Shown: positions 25,942-34,972, counted from the first letter of the stretch. The stretch is DNA of 45,992 nucleotides from Planctomycetota bacterium (GCA_019636245.1 JAHBXX010000036.1:1-45992); one strand, 5' to 3'. Numbers and translations: made by a program. Notes: generated by a model not told the origin, from the sequence alone.

Positions 25942-26936
25942 CCGCGCCCGCGAACCGCTGGAAGCTGGGCCTGTTCGTCATCGGCGGCCTCGCCGCGACG
26001 GCGATCGGCATGACCTGGATCGGCATGCGCAACTGGAAGCGCGCCTACCACACCGCCTACGCCTACTTCGACGAGGCGCTGACCGGCCTCGAGGAGGGAT
26101 CGCCGGTGAAGTTCCGCGGCGTCACCATCGGCACCGTCGAGCGGATCCGGGTCGCCAGCGACAAGAAGCACCTGCAGGTGCAGGCGTCGCTCTACGACGA
26201 CTACCTCGCCGCGCTGGGGCTCGACGTCGAGCGGCTCGAGGACGAGTGCCCGCTGCCGGAGAACCTGCGCGCCCAGGTGGTGATGTCGTGGGTGACGAGC
26301 ACGTCGTTCATCCAGGTCGACTTCTTCCCCGACCCGCCGTCGGGCGCGCAGCAGCTGCCGTTCCCGGTCGGCGCCAACACGCTGCGCACCGTGCCGAGCA
26401 CCGCCAAGGGGCTCGAGGACGCGAGCCGCGAGCTCCTGCGCGAACTGCCGAGCGTCGCCGCGGCGGCGCGGGAGCTGGTCGTGGCCCTGCGCGACGATCT
26501 CGCCGCGGCGCGGTTGCCCGAGCTGGGCCGGCGGCTGCACGCGGTGCTCGAACTCGCCGAGCGCCAGCTGCAGGAACTGGAGCGGCAGCGCACGATCGCC
26601 GCCGCGACCGAGGCCGTGCGCTCGGTCGGCGGCCTGGCCGATGCCTGGCAGGCCGAGACCGGGCCGGTGACCGCGGCGCTGCACGAGGTGCAGGGCGCGG
26701 CCGCGAGCCTGCGCGCCCAGCTCGACGAACTGCAGCTGCCGGCGACGGCCGGCAGCGTGCGCACCGCCGGCGCGTCGCTGGCCGCCGCCGCCGACGACCT
26801 GCGCGGCGAAGTGGCGCAGTTGCGGCGCACGCTGGGCGCGATCGAGCGTCTGGCGGCGCTGCTCGAACGCGATCCGGGCGCGGTGCTGCACGGCCGCAGC
26901 CTGCCGGCCCGTTCCCCGCTGGAGGAATCCCGATGA
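25938..26936 (+). CDS. mlaD: MCE-domain lipid-binding protein (MlaD-like)
   Basis: 332 residues from GTG 25938. One N-terminal helix (LGLFVIGGLAATAIGMTWIGM) anchors it in the inner membrane. The MCE domain spans about 35-150: YAYFDEALTGLEEGSPVKFRG and VTIGTVERIRV. The rest, about 160-320, is a long alpha-helical coiled-coil-like region (RRLHAVLELAERQLQELERQ), longer than in E. coli MlaD (183 residues) and more like PqiB/Mce-style needles. It probably forms a hexameric periplasmic lipid conduit. Confidence 0.9.
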   Translation: MTAPANRWKLGLFVIGGLAATAIGMTWIGMRNWKRAYHTAYAYFDEALTGLEEGSPVKFRGVTIGTVERIRVASDKKHLQVQASLYDDYLAALGLDVERLEDECPLPENLRAQVVMSWVTSTSFIQVDFFPDPPSGAQQLPFPVGANTLRTVPSTAKGLEDASRELLRELPSVAAAARELVVALRDDLAAARLPELGRRLHAVLELAERQLQELERQRTIAAATEAVRSVGGLADAWQAETGPVTAALHEVQGAAASLRAQLDELQLPATAGSVRTAGASLAAAADDLRGEVAQLRRTLGAIERLAALLERDPGAVLHGRSLPARSPLEESR

Positions 26937-27457
26937 GGTCCCGATCCCGGCGCGGCCGGCGTGGTGCACCCGCCGCGGCCCTGCTGCTGTCCGCCTGCCT
27001 GTCGTCGGCGCCGCCGGCGCCGCCGGTCCGCTGGTTCGATCCGCTGCCGCCCGCGCCGACGGCCGGGCCACGGCCGGAGGTCGACCTGCGCGTGGTCGCC
27101 GCGCCGCACCTCGGCCGCGAGTTCGTCGTGCGCACGGCGCCGCGGGAGGTGGTGTTCGACGGCCAGCACGGCTGGATCGCCGAACCGGCGCAACTGGTGG
27201 CGAGCGCGCTCGGGTTCCGGTTGGCGACGCGGGCCGGCGCCGAGCCGCTGCGGATCGCGGTCGAGGCGTTCGAACTGGACGTGCAGGCGGCGCCGCGGGC
27301 GGTCGTGCGGCTCACCGCCACGGGCCGCCGCGGCCTGCGCCGCATCGACGCCGAAGCGCCCGCCGTGGATCGTTCGCCGGCGGCGTTCGCGGCGGCGATG
27401 GCGCTGGCGCTCGACCAGGCGCTCGACCAGGTGGCGGAGTTCGTGCAGGACGGCTGA
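26933..27457 (+). CDS. ABC-type transport auxiliary lipoprotein (PqiC-like)
   Basis: 174 residues. ATG 26933 overlaps the mlaD stop (ATGA) and has GGAGG eight bases upstream. The basic N-terminus (MRSRSRRGRRG) precedes a short hydrophobic stretch and the lipobox LLSA-C. The body is compatible with the PqiC/ABC-auxiliary fold: VVAAPHLGREFVVRT, EVVFDGQHGWIAEPAQLV, DRSPAAFAAAMALALDQAL. Such lipoproteins sit at the outer membrane and dock MCE needles. It replaces MlaC/MlaA, which are not visible here. Confidence 0.78.
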   Translation: MRSRSRRGRRGAPAAALLLSACLSSAPPAPPVRWFDPLPPAPTAGPRPEVDLRVVAAPHLGREFVVRTAPREVVFDGQHGWIAEPAQLVASALGFRLATRAGAEPLRIAVEAFELDVQAAPRAVVRLTATGRRGLRRIDAEAPAVDRSPAAFAAAMALALDQALDQVAEFVQDG

Positions 27458-27489
27458 CGGCGCCGTTCCGGCGCATCGGTCGCCGTCAG
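27454..27489. terminator. Bidirectional terminator spanning both stop codons
   Basis: CTGACGGCG (27454-27462) and CGCCGTCAG (27481-27489) are perfect 9-bp arms around an 18-base loop. The loop can pair further (CCG/CGG). The left arm contains the TGA of the plus-strand lipoprotein gene and the right arm the stop of the minus-strand gene, so the element is symmetric for both. Confidence 0.5.
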
Positions 27490-28967
27490 TCGCCGAGCCG
27501 TTCGCGCAGCGCCGCCGGGGGATCGCCGACCGCCGGCTGGGGGATGTTCAGCCCGTGCACGCGTCGCCACAGCTGCAGCGCCGTCGCCGCGGCGGGCGCC
27601 GGGCCACCCAGCCGCGCCAGCAGATGGCGGATCGCCGCCGGGTGCTGCGCCGCCAGCAGCGCCTGCCAGTGCTCGGGGTGCCGGTCGAGGTCGATCGGCG
27701 CGGCGAGCAGGCGGTCGAGCGGCACCGCATCGCCGCCCTCGCACGCCAGCAGGCCCGCCAGCTGGCGCAGCGTCGCGGGGTCCTTGCCGAGGCGGAACAG
27801 GTCGCGCAGCATCGCCTCGGCGCGGCCCGGCTGGCTGCGCGCCACCAACGTCGCGGCGGCGTGGCGCAGCGCCGCCGGCTGGCCGGGATCGGTCGCCAGC
27901 GCGGCGGCGTGGTCGACCAGCGCCGGCGACGGCGGCGCCGGCCAGGCGGCCAGGAGCGCGGCCTTGCGGGCCGGCTCCGTCTCCTCGAACAGGTGCAGCT
28001 CGAGGTGCGACCGGGTCCCGGCGCCGCCGACCGCCAGCACCGAACGCAGGCCCTGCGCGGCTTCCTGCGGCTCGCTGCTGCGCAGGGCCCGGGCCGCGAG
28101 GTCGAGGGCCGACGCATGCCGCTGGCGCGTGAGCGCCGCGAGAGCCTCGGTGCGCACGGCGGCATCGCCGGCGCGGGCGGCACGGGCGAGCGCGGGCAGC
28201 AGTCCGGCCGCCTCGGCGCCGTCGCTGGCGAGCCAGCGCAGCAGCACGAGGCGTTCCTCGGCGGCACCGCGGTCGAGCAGGCGTTCGAGCCGCCGGTCGT
28301 CGAAGCGGTGGCCGCCGCGCAGCAGCAGCTGCAGCAACTGGGCGCGCACCTGCGGCGCCCGCACCGAGTCGTCGTCGAACAGCCGCAGCAGCGCCGCGGT
28401 CTGCTGGTGGTCGTCGTGCCGCGACAGCCCGAGCAGCAGCGCCAGCAGCGCCGGCTGCTGCCGGCGCAGGCTGCCCTGCAGGAAGCTCGTCAGGACGCGG
28501 CTGGTCACCGCGGGCACCAAGTCGGGCGGCTGCAGGCCGAGGGCGAACGCGGCGGCGACGCCGTCGGAGGTGGCGCGGGTGGCGTGGTCGGCCAGCAGGC
28601 CGTCGAGCAGGTGGGCTCCGTCCGGGCTGGCCAGCAGCCCCAGCGCGACGAGGCCGCGGCCGCGCGCCGCCTGGTCGCGGTCGGTGGCGATGGCGAACAG
28701 GGCGTCGTGCAACGCCGGTGAAGCGCCCTCGGCGACGACCAGGGCCGCCTCGCCGCGCAGCACCGGGTCGGCGTCCTGCAGCCGGCGGGCGGCGTCGGCG
28801 CGGACGAGGCGCGACAGCCCGTCGGGCGGTGCGGGTTCCTGGGCGATCCCGCACACGGCCAGCGCGGCCCACGCCAACAGCAGGCCGGGCCGTCGGTCAA
28901 GGCGCGGCCACGCCTGCCGCGCACGGCGGGCGGCCTGGCGGCGGGGCGGGGGGAGCGGGACGTTCAC
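27486..28967 (-). CDS. Exported HEAT-like repeat protein, unknown function
   Basis: 493 residues from GTG 28967. The N-terminus is very basic (PPPRRQAARRARQAWPRLDRR) and then hydrophobic (LLLAWAALAVCGIAQ), suggesting a signal peptide with cleavage after IAQ. The rest is Leu/Ala-rich helical repeats of 30-40 residues with Ala-x3-Ala-Leu patterns (ADPVLRGEAALVVAEG, DAAVRTEALAALTRQ, QPAALRHAAATLVA), as in HEAT or Arm solenoids. No enzyme motif is seen. It probably acts as a periplasmic scaffold. It is divergent from larC with 124 bases between the starts. Confidence 0.7.
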   Translation of the reverse strand: MNVPLPPPRRQAARRARQAWPRLDRRPGLLLAWAALAVCGIAQEPAPPDGLSRLVRADAARRLQDADPVLRGEAALVVAEGASPALHDALFAIATDRDQAARGRGLVALGLLASPDGAHLLDGLLADHATRATSDGVAAAFALGLQPPDLVPAVTSRVLTSFLQGSLRRQQPALLALLLGLSRHDDHQQTAALLRLFDDDSVRAPQVRAQLLQLLLRGGHRFDDRRLERLLDRGAAEERLVLLRWLASDGAEAAGLLPALARAARAGDAAVRTEALAALTRQRHASALDLAARALRSSEPQEAAQGLRSVLAVGGAGTRSHLELHLFEETEPARKAALLAAWPAPPSPALVDHAAALATDPGQPAALRHAAATLVARSQPGRAEAMLRDLFRLGKDPATLRQLAGLLACEGGDAVPLDRLLAAPIDLDRHPEHWQALLAAQHPAAIRHLLARLGGPAPAAATALQLWRRVHGLNIPQPAVGDPPAALRERLGD

Positions 28968-28992
28968 AAGGCAGGGGATGGCGGCGTAGTAT
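28963..28992 (+). promoter_or_regulatory. larC: Candidate promoter toward larC
   Basis: TTCACA (28963-28968), 18 bases, TAGTAT (28987-28992) is a plausible sigma70 pair in the otherwise GC-rich divergent region, about 100 bases before larC. The same TAGTAT region read on the minus strand (ATACTA) may serve the leftward gene, whose GTG start overlaps TTCACA. Confidence 0.3.
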
Positions 28993-29042
28993 GCAGCGGC
29001 TGCGGCGCGGCGGAAACGCGGCGCCGCCGCCCCGGGTGCCGG

Positions 29043-29091
29043 TGCCGGGCGCCGATTCCAGCTGCCGGGCGCAGGTTCCAGTGCCGGGCGC
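29043..29091 (+). repeat. Three short direct repeats just upstream of larC
   Basis: TGCCGGGCGC occurs at 29043-29052, 29063-29072 and 29082-29091, spaced 20 and 19 bases. TTCCAG precedes the second and third copies. The last copy abuts the larC ATG. It may be a recent slippage product or a set of regulatory half-sites. Confidence 0.5.
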
Positions 29092-30348
29092 ATGAGCAAA
29101 GGTCATTCCTCCCCGATGCGCGTTGCCGTTCTCGATGCCTGGTCCGGGGTGGCCGGCGACATGTGGGTCGGGGCGATGCTCGACCTCGGCCTGCCGTTGG
29201 CCCCGCTGGCCGCGGCGGTGCGGTCGCTGGGCCTGCCCGGGGTCTCCGTCCGGGCCGACAAGGTCCTGCGCGGCGGCCTGTCCGGCACGCACTTCCAGGT
29301 CGACGTCGATCGGGATCCGCCGGCCGGCGGCTTCGTGCCGCTCCCGGGCGGGGCGCACGGGGCGGTGCGGGCGCCGGCCGCCGGCGCCGGCCATGCCCAC
29401 CGTGGCCTGCGCGAGATCGAGGCGATCGTCGACCGCGCCGACCTGCCGGCGGTGGTGCGCGACCGCTGCCGCACCGTCTACCGGGCCCTCGGCGAAGTCG
29501 AGGCCGAGGCGCACGGCTGCGCGATCGACGACGTGCACTTCCACGAGGTCGGCGCCGAGGACACGATCGTCGACGTGGTCTGCGTCTGCCTCGGCATGCA
29601 CCTGCTCGGCGTCGAGCGGGCCCACTGCAACGGTCTCGTGGTCGGCTCGGGCACGGTGCGCGCCGCGCACGGCGAACTGCCGGTGCCGGCGCCGGCGACG
29701 CTGGCGCTGCTGCGCGGCGTGCCGTTCCGCAGCGGCGGGCTCGCGGGCGAGCGCACGACGCCGACCGGAGCGGCGCTGCTGCGGGCGCTGGTCGAGCACT
29801 TCGACCAGCCGTTGGCCTGGACCGCCGAGGCGATCGGCTACGGCGCCGGCACGCGCGATCCGGCGGACGCGCCGAACCTGCTGCGGCTGTCGCTAGGCCG
29901 CCCGCTGGCGACGACCTCGCCGACCGGACTCGTCGAGCTGCAGTGCCAGGTCGACACCGCCACCGGCGAGCAGGTCGGCTGGCTGCTCGACGAACTCGCG
30001 CGCCGCGGCGCCGTCGACGCGTTCTCCACGCCGGTGCAGATGAAGAAGGGGCGGCCGGGCTTCCTGCTCACGGTGCTGGCCGATGCGGCCCACGCGCCGG
30101 CGCTGACGGAGCTGCTGCTCGCCGAGTCGTCGTCGCTGGGCGTGCGCCGCCACGACGTGCAGCGGCAGGTGCTCGAGCGCTGGCAGGAGACGCGCGCCAC
30201 GCCCTACGGGCCGGTGGTGTTCAAGGTGGCGCGGCTGCCGGACGGCCAGATCCTGGCCCGGCCCGAGGACGACGATCTGCGCCGCCTGTGCGGCGAACGC
30301 GGGCTCGGCCGCGCCGAGCTGCTGCGGCGGCTCACGCCCGGCCCATGA
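29092..30348 (+). CDS. larC: Nickel-pincer cofactor biosynthesis protein LarC
   Basis: 418 residues. LarC inserts nickel into the pyridinium dithiocarboxylic acid mononucleotide made by LarB/LarE to give the cofactor of lactate racemase (LarA) and related epimerases. Family blocks: VLDAWSGVAGDMWVGAMLDLG, GCAIDDVHFHEVGAEDTIVDVV, LPVPAPATLALLRGVPF, RTTPTGAALL, QCQVDTATGEQVGWLLDEL, and the C-terminal VFSTP/QMKKGRPG-type region. It is one uninterrupted frame, unlike the lactobacillus gene that needs a programmed frameshift. ATG 29092 is used; an internal ATG (29116) directly before RVAVLDAW is an alternative. larA, larB and larE are not in the window. It overlaps efp tail-to-tail by 17 bases. Confidence 0.9.
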   Translation: MSKGHSSPMRVAVLDAWSGVAGDMWVGAMLDLGLPLAPLAAAVRSLGLPGVSVRADKVLRGGLSGTHFQVDVDRDPPAGGFVPLPGGAHGAVRAPAAGAGHAHRGLREIEAIVDRADLPAVVRDRCRTVYRALGEVEAEAHGCAIDDVHFHEVGAEDTIVDVVCVCLGMHLLGVERAHCNGLVVGSGTVRAAHGELPVPAPATLALLRGVPFRSGGLAGERTTPTGAALLRALVEHFDQPLAWTAEAIGYGAGTRDPADAPNLLRLSLGRPLATTSPTGLVELQCQVDTATGEQVGWLLDELARRGAVDAFSTPVQMKKGRPGFLLTVLADAAHAPALTELLLAESSSLGVRRHDVQRQVLERWQETRATPYGPVVFKVARLPDGQILARPEDDDLRRLCGERGLGRAELLRRLTPGP

Positions 30349-30892
30349 ACTCGCCGGTTTCGGTGCTGACGCGCACCTTCTCGCCCTGCTTGATGTGCGC
30401 CGGCACCTTGATCATCAGGCCGGTGCTGCACTTCGCCGGCTTCTGCACGTTGCTGACCGTGTCGCCGCGCGCCGCGTCCTCGGTCTCGACGATCTCGAGT
30501 TCGACCGCGGGCGGCAGCTGCACCGTCAATGCCTCGCCCTCGCAGAACACCACCGTGAGGCTGCTGTTCTCGGTGATGTACTGCATCGCATCGCCGATCA
30601 CCTCGGCGCTGAGCACGAACTGCTCGTAGTTGTCGTTGTCCATGAACGTGTAGCCGAGCGAGTCCTTGAACAGGTACTGCGCCTCGCGCGAGTCCAGGAA
30701 CACGAGGTCGAGCTGGTCGCTGGTCTTCATCCGCACCTCCTTCTGCCGGCCGTTCTTCAGGTGCTTCAGGTAGACGTGGTGGATGGCCCGCAGGTTGCCC
30801 GGCGTCAGGTGGTCGTAGCGGGTGATCTGGTACAGGTCGCCCTCGAATCGGATGACCATGCCCTTCTTGGCTTCGGTGACGCGGATCGCCAT
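30332..30892 (-). CDS. efp: Elongation factor P with atypical tip loop
   Basis: 186 residues. It relieves ribosomes stalled on polyproline. KOW domain: [19 protein letters not shown]. Two OB domains follow: [17 protein letters not shown], then [14 protein letters not shown], ending [30 protein letters not shown], all typical. The tip that enters the peptidyl-transferase centre is usually PGKG or PGRG with a modified Lys/Arg near position 34. Here it reads [12 protein letters not shown] (28-39), placing N33 at the tip, with R35 two residues on. The genuine start is ATG 30892; longer readings upstream are composition artefacts. Confidence 0.92.
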   Translation of the reverse strand: MAIRVTEAKKGMVIRFEGDLYQITRYDHLTPGNLRAIHHVYLKHLKNGRQKEVRMKTSDQLDLVFLDSREAQYLFKDSLGYTFMDNDNYEQFVLSAEVIGDAMQYITENSSLTVVFCEGEALTVQLPPAVELEIVETEDAARGDTVSNVQKPAKCSTGLMIKVPAHIKQGEKVRVSTETGEFMGRA

Positions 30893-31013
30893 GGCGTGTC
30901 GCGGGGTGGGAGGTTCGGCGGTGGACGGAATCGGCAGGGCGAGCAGGATAGCGACCGGCGAATGGCACGGCGAGGGTTGCCCCGGCCCGACCGCGCGCCT
31001 CCAATCGGCCGCC

Positions 31014-31979
31014 ATGGACCCAGTGCCCTGCGTCGACCGCCGCCGCTTCCTCGGCTTCGCCGCCGCCATGGCGGGCGCCGCGCTGCTGCCGGCGGCCGCG
31101 CCGCCGCGGCGGCGGGCGCCGCTGTTCCCGATCAGCCTCGCGCAGTGGTCGCTGCACCGGGCGCTGCACGCCAAGGAACTGGATCCGCTCGACTTCCCGC
31201 GCCGGGCGCGGACCTTCGGCGTCGACGCCGTCGAGTACGTGAACACGTTCTGGCAGGACAAGGCGGGGGACGCCGACTACCTGCGCGAGCTGCAGCGGCG
31301 CTGCGCCGGCGAGGGGGTGCAGAGCCTGCTGATCATGTGCGACCGCGAGGGCGCGCTCGGCGACCCGATCGCCAAGGCGCGCGCGCAGGCGGTGGCCAAC
31401 CACCGGCGCTGGCTCGAGGCGGCGAAGGCGCTCGGCTGCCACGCGATCCGCGTCAACGCGCAGAGTTCCGGCTCGCCCGAGGAGCAGCAGAAGCTGGCGG
31501 CCGACGGCCTGCGCGCGCTGTGCGAGATCGCCGACGGCCTCGCCATCGACGTGCTCGTCGAGAACCACGGCGGCCTGTCGTCGAACGGCGGCTGGCTGCG
31601 CGACACGCTGCGGCGGGTCGACCACCGGCGCATCGGTTCGCTGCCGGACTTCGGCAACTTCCGCATCGCCGACGGCGAGGTCTACGACCGTTACCAGGGC
31701 GTCGACGAGCTGATGCCGTTCGCGCGCGGCGTCAGCGCCAAGTCGCACGACTTCGACGCCGACGGCAACGAGACCGGCACCGACTACCGCCGCATGCTCG
31801 ACATCGTGGTGCGCAGGCACGGCTACCGCGGCCACATCGGCATCGAGTACGAGGGCTCCCGGTTGTCGGAACCGGATGGCATCACGGCGACCCGGCTGCT
31901 GCTCGAGCGCGTGCGCGCCGAGCTGGCGGCGCGGCTCGACCACGAGGCCGCCGACGCGGCGGCGGAGGAACGGCGATGA
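31014..31979 (+). CDS. Tat-exported sugar phosphate isomerase/epimerase-like TIM barrel
   Basis: 321 residues. A twin-arginine signal ([18 protein letters not shown], cleavage near PAAA) suggests folded export. The body is the xylose-isomerase-like TIM barrel family: [70 protein letters not shown] and HIGIEYEGS. The E...D...H...E set binds a divalent metal. Planctomycete genomes contain many such Tat-exported isomerases, usually of unknown substrate. Its stop overlaps the next start (ATGA), pairing it with the aminotransferase. Confidence 0.85.
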   Translation: MDPVPCVDRRRFLGFAAAMAGAALLPAAAPPRRRAPLFPISLAQWSLHRALHAKELDPLDFPRRARTFGVDAVEYVNTFWQDKAGDADYLRELQRRCAGEGVQSLLIMCDREGALGDPIAKARAQAVANHRRWLEAAKALGCHAIRVNAQSSGSPEEQQKLAADGLRALCEIADGLAIDVLVENHGGLSSNGGWLRDTLRRVDHRRIGSLPDFGNFRIADGEVYDRYQGVDELMPFARGVSAKSHDFDADGNETGTDYRRMLDIVVRRHGYRGHIGIEYEGSRLSEPDGITATRLLLERVRAELAARLDHEAADAAAEERR

Positions 31980-33112
31980 ACGACCGTCTGCGCCGTCTGC
32001 CGACCTATCCGATGGAGCAGCTCGCCGGCTGGAAGCGCGACCTCGAGGCGCGCGGCCAGCGGGTGTTCGACTTCGGCACCGGCGACCCGCGGGAGCCGAC
32101 GCCGGCGATCCTGCGGCAGGCGCTGGCCGCCGCCATCGAGCCGGTGAGCCAGTACCCGCCGACGGCCGGCACCGCGGCGCTGCGCGCGGCCGTCGCCGGC
32201 TACCTGCAGCGGCGCTTCGGCCAAACCGTCGATCCGGCCACCGAGGTGCTGGCGACGTTCGGCAGCAAGGAGGCGCTGTTCCACCTGCCGATGACGTTCG
32301 TCCAGGTGCCGAGCGAGAAGGACCTCGTGCTCTACGGCGAGCCCGCCTATCCGGTCTACGAGATCGGCGCGCTGTTCGCCGAGGCGTGGACGTACGCGGT
32401 GCCGCTGTCGCTGTCGAATGGCTACGCGATGGACCCCGACCTCGTGCCGGCGCCGGTGCTGCGGCGGGCCGCGGTCGTGTTCCTGAACTATCCGCACAAC
32501 CCGACCGGGTTCCTGCTGCCCGATGCACTGTTCCGCCGCTGGGTCGAGCTGCGCGAGGAGTACGGGTTCGTGCTGGTCGCCGACGAGTGCTACGTCGACC
32601 TCGGCTACGACGGGCAACGGCCGCGCAGTCTGCTCGAGTTCGGCCGCAAGGGCTGCCTGGTGGTGCACTCGCTGAGCAAGCGTTCGGGCATGACCGGCTA
32701 CCGCTCGGGCTTCGTGGCCGGCGATGCCGAGCTGATCGCGACCTACCGCCGTTTCCGCGCCAGCATGGGCACGGCGCCGCAGGAGTTCGTGCAGGCGGCG
32801 GCGGCGCTGGCGTGGACCGAGCCGAGCCACGTCGAGCAGCGGCTGGCGGTGTTCGCCGAGAAGCGGCGGGTGCTGATGGAGCTGTGCGCACGGCGGCGGC
32901 TGCGCGTGCACGGCAGCCAGGCCGGGCTCTACCTGTGGGTCGAGGTGCCGGAGGGCCAGAACGACGTCGGCTACGCGGCGAGGTTGCGCGAGGTCGGCAT
33001 CCTGGTGGCGCCGGGCAGCTTCTTCGGGGGCGGCCAGGAGCGCTTCGTGCGGCTGGCGCTGGTGCCCACCGCCGACGAGTGCCGGGCGGCGGCGGCGGCC
33101 TGGCCGGAGTGA
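31976..33112 (+). CDS. dapC: Class I/II aminotransferase, probable N-succinyldiaminopimelate aminotransferase
   Basis: 378 residues. The opening [16 protein letters not shown] followed by [12 protein letters not shown] is characteristic of succinyl-DAP transaminase. PLP motifs: [34 protein letters not shown], and the Schiff-base Lys in [16 protein letters not shown]. The C-terminal Arg (ERFVRLAL) binds the substrate carboxylate. DapC transfers an amino group to N-succinyl-2-amino-6-oxopimelate in lysine and peptidoglycan synthesis. No other dap gene is near, so LL-DAP aminotransferase or a generic aminotransferase remains possible. It ends three bases before the convergent rhodanese stop. Confidence 0.8.
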   Translation: MNDRLRRLPTYPMEQLAGWKRDLEARGQRVFDFGTGDPREPTPAILRQALAAAIEPVSQYPPTAGTAALRAAVAGYLQRRFGQTVDPATEVLATFGSKEALFHLPMTFVQVPSEKDLVLYGEPAYPVYEIGALFAEAWTYAVPLSLSNGYAMDPDLVPAPVLRRAAVVFLNYPHNPTGFLLPDALFRRWVELREEYGFVLVADECYVDLGYDGQRPRSLLEFGRKGCLVVHSLSKRSGMTGYRSGFVAGDAELIATYRRFRASMGTAPQEFVQAAAALAWTEPSHVEQRLAVFAEKRRVLMELCARRRLRVHGSQAGLYLWVEVPEGQNDVGYAARLREVGILVAPGSFFGGGQERFVRLALVPTADECRAAAAAWPE

Positions 33113-33115
33113 CGG

Positions 33116-33511
33116 TCAGCCGGCGCGCGGACCCCGTTCGAACGGCAGGCCGCAGCCGGCCCAGTGGGCGAGGCCGCCGCGCAGGTTCGCGAGCCGGGCG
33201 AAACCGGCCTGCGCCAGCAGGTCGCAGGCCCACAGGCTGCGGCGGCCGTGCTCGCAGTGCACCAGCCAGTTCGCGTCGCGGTCGAGTTCGTGCAGGCGCC
33301 GGGCGAGGTCCTGCACCGGGACGAGCACGGCGTTGGGCAGGCGGTGGCTCTGGTACTCGGCCTCGGTGCGCACGTCGAGGATGCGCAGCGTCGGGTCGGC
33401 CTGCAGTTCGTTGTGCGCGGCGGCGGGATCGAGGTCGCGGTAGCTCACGGGGGCGGGATCGGAGCGGGCGCCGGGCGGGACGTCAACGTGGGGGGGCGCG
33501 GCAGGCCTCAT
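33116..33511 (-). CDS. Single-domain rhodanese (sulfurtransferase)
   Basis: 131 residues. Rhodanese pattern: LRILDVRTEAEYQSHRLPNA, then the active-site loop HCEHGRRS with the catalytic Cys followed by a C-x4-R loop, then LRGGLAHWAG near the C-terminus. It transfers sulfane sulfur, for example to cyanide, thioredoxin or thiolation partners. It has no signal peptide, so it is cytoplasmic. A 25-residue Pro-rich N-terminal extension precedes the domain. It is not linked to the isc operon. Confidence 0.9.
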   Translation of the reverse strand: MRPAAPPHVDVPPGARSDPAPVSYRDLDPAAAHNELQADPTLRILDVRTEAEYQSHRLPNAVLVPVQDLARRLHELDRDANWLVHCEHGRRSLWACDLLAQAGFARLANLRGGLAHWAGCGLPFERGPRAG

Positions 33512-33526
33512 CCCACCTCAGTTCCA

Positions 33527-34972
33527 TCAGCGACGGAGTTGTTCGGCGAAGGCCTCTGCCCTCGATTGCCCCGTGGCTCCTGGACCGAAGGCATGCAGGG
33601 ACAACAGACCTGCGTCGTTCGCTCGGCTGTGGACGCACCACCAGCCCAGTTGCGGATCCTGCACGACTCGGACCTCTCCGACGCGCAGGCTGGGCAGCCA
33701 GGACGGCAAGATGCCGGCTGGCGTGGCACCCTCGTCGCGCTGGGCAGGCTGCCGAGAGGTGCCTCGGCGTCCTTCGCCAAGGAACTCGCCGGGGACGGTG
33801 AGATTGACCTCCGGCATTGGCGTGTAGCGCCAAGGCTCAGTGCGCGCAGATCTCGCCGGCGCAGTACGAAACTGCCACACCAGCTGCTGGTGCTTCTCGA
33901 AGGCGAAGGTCGCCGTGAAACGTGTCCCAGCCGGTAGCGGAGACGCTGGCACGAACGCCGCGCAGCCAGAATTCGTCGGCCACTCCGGATTCGCCGGTGC
34001 CTTGGGGCAAGACAAGGTGCCGACGACCTCCTTGCCGTGTTCATCGATCACTTGTACCCCGACGAGTCGTCCCGTCCCGTCCGGAAGGAGGGCATACAGG
34101 GGATGGCCGCAGCCACGACCGTGATCGGTACCTGGGACCGGATTCGGGTACTCCGAGTAGCCACTAGCGAAGTCGATGGGCACCCCCTCCGCTCCGTCTG
34201 CTGGGTGCACGAATGGAGTTTGGCGGCCGCCGCCCACGGGGCGTAGGAGGCTCCAGCCGTGTGCCGTGGCGCACCCGAACGCCTCGAGATGGGGCCCCAT
34301 CAGTGGCACGCTGTGCCAGATGCTCGCCACGTTGGCTTCGATGGTTGTGTCGAGTCGCGGCACCTCCCAGATGCAACTCTCTCTTCCAGCTGCAGCGCCG
34401 CCCGGGGTGTATCCGGCGCGCAGAGTGTCTTGGTAGTGAGGCGATTGCCCGGTAGCGGATGGCGGGTTCAGGCGAAGGTAGTTGCAGTGCAGAAGGCACT
34501 CCTCGCTGGCCTGCTTGTCCAACCGCAACGGGCGCTTTCCGTGCATGACGCGGAAACGCGTCATGGTGGCTGCGTCCCTGATCCAGGCCGCCGGCTCGCT
34601 CGCCAACTCCCGCTCAACCGTGAGCGATGTGCCCTTGTGCCGCCCGAGTCGGAACTGACCACTTCGCACCAGCACCACAGCGGGCAGAGCGACGATGAAT
34701 GGAATGCCGTCGAGTGACAAACCGTCGGCGCCGCCAGGGGTCAACTCGCCGTCGCGGTCAAGGTCCCAGAGCAACAGGACTTCATCGCCGAACTTCAGCT
34801 TGTGAGCCCTGTCCGGCACTGCACCGGAGAGGCCGATCCCAAAGCGGAACTGGCGTGGGTCTACTGTGACTGACTGCGTGCGTAGGACTGAGGGTTGCTG
34901 CGCGAGAGTCGTGCTCGTCACGAACGCAAAGCACGAAGCGGCCATGGAAAGCGCCAACTTGCTGTCGTGCAT
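33527..34972 (-). CDS. Secreted protein with CAP/SCP-like and Ig-like regions
   Basis: 481 residues. ATG 34972 is preceded by AGGAG. The signal peptide is MHDSKLALSMAASCFAFVTS, cleaved near TLAQQ. WDLDRDGELTPGG (about 60-72) resembles a calcium-binding D-x-D-x-D-G loop. About 150-260 (CNYLRLNPP, IWHSVPLMGPHLEAFGCATA) recalls a CAP/SCP domain in which short histidine-rich blocks surround a cleft. About 265-390 resembles an SbsA-type Ig-like domain (FVHPADGAEGVPIDF, ASPLPAGTRFTATF, QLVWQFRT). Function is unknown. The DNA is visibly lower in GC than its neighbours (37 of 60 bases at 34021-34080), suggesting later acquisition. Confidence 0.65.
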   Translation of the reverse strand: MHDSKLALSMAASCFAFVTSTTLAQQPSVLRTQSVTVDPRQFRFGIGLSGAVPDRAHKLKFGDEVLLLWDLDRDGELTPGGADGLSLDGIPFIVALPAVVLVRSGQFRLGRHKGTSLTVERELASEPAAWIRDAATMTRFRVMHGKRPLRLDKQASEECLLHCNYLRLNPPSATGQSPHYQDTLRAGYTPGGAAAGRESCIWEVPRLDTTIEANVASIWHSVPLMGPHLEAFGCATAHGWSLLRPVGGGRQTPFVHPADGAEGVPIDFASGYSEYPNPVPGTDHGRGCGHPLYALLPDGTGRLVGVQVIDEHGKEVVGTLSCPKAPANPEWPTNSGCAAFVPASPLPAGTRFTATFAFEKHQQLVWQFRTAPARSARTEPWRYTPMPEVNLTVPGEFLGEGRRGTSRQPAQRDEGATPAGILPSWLPSLRVGEVRVVQDPQLGWWCVHSRANDAGLLSLHAFGPGATGQSRAEAFAEQLRR

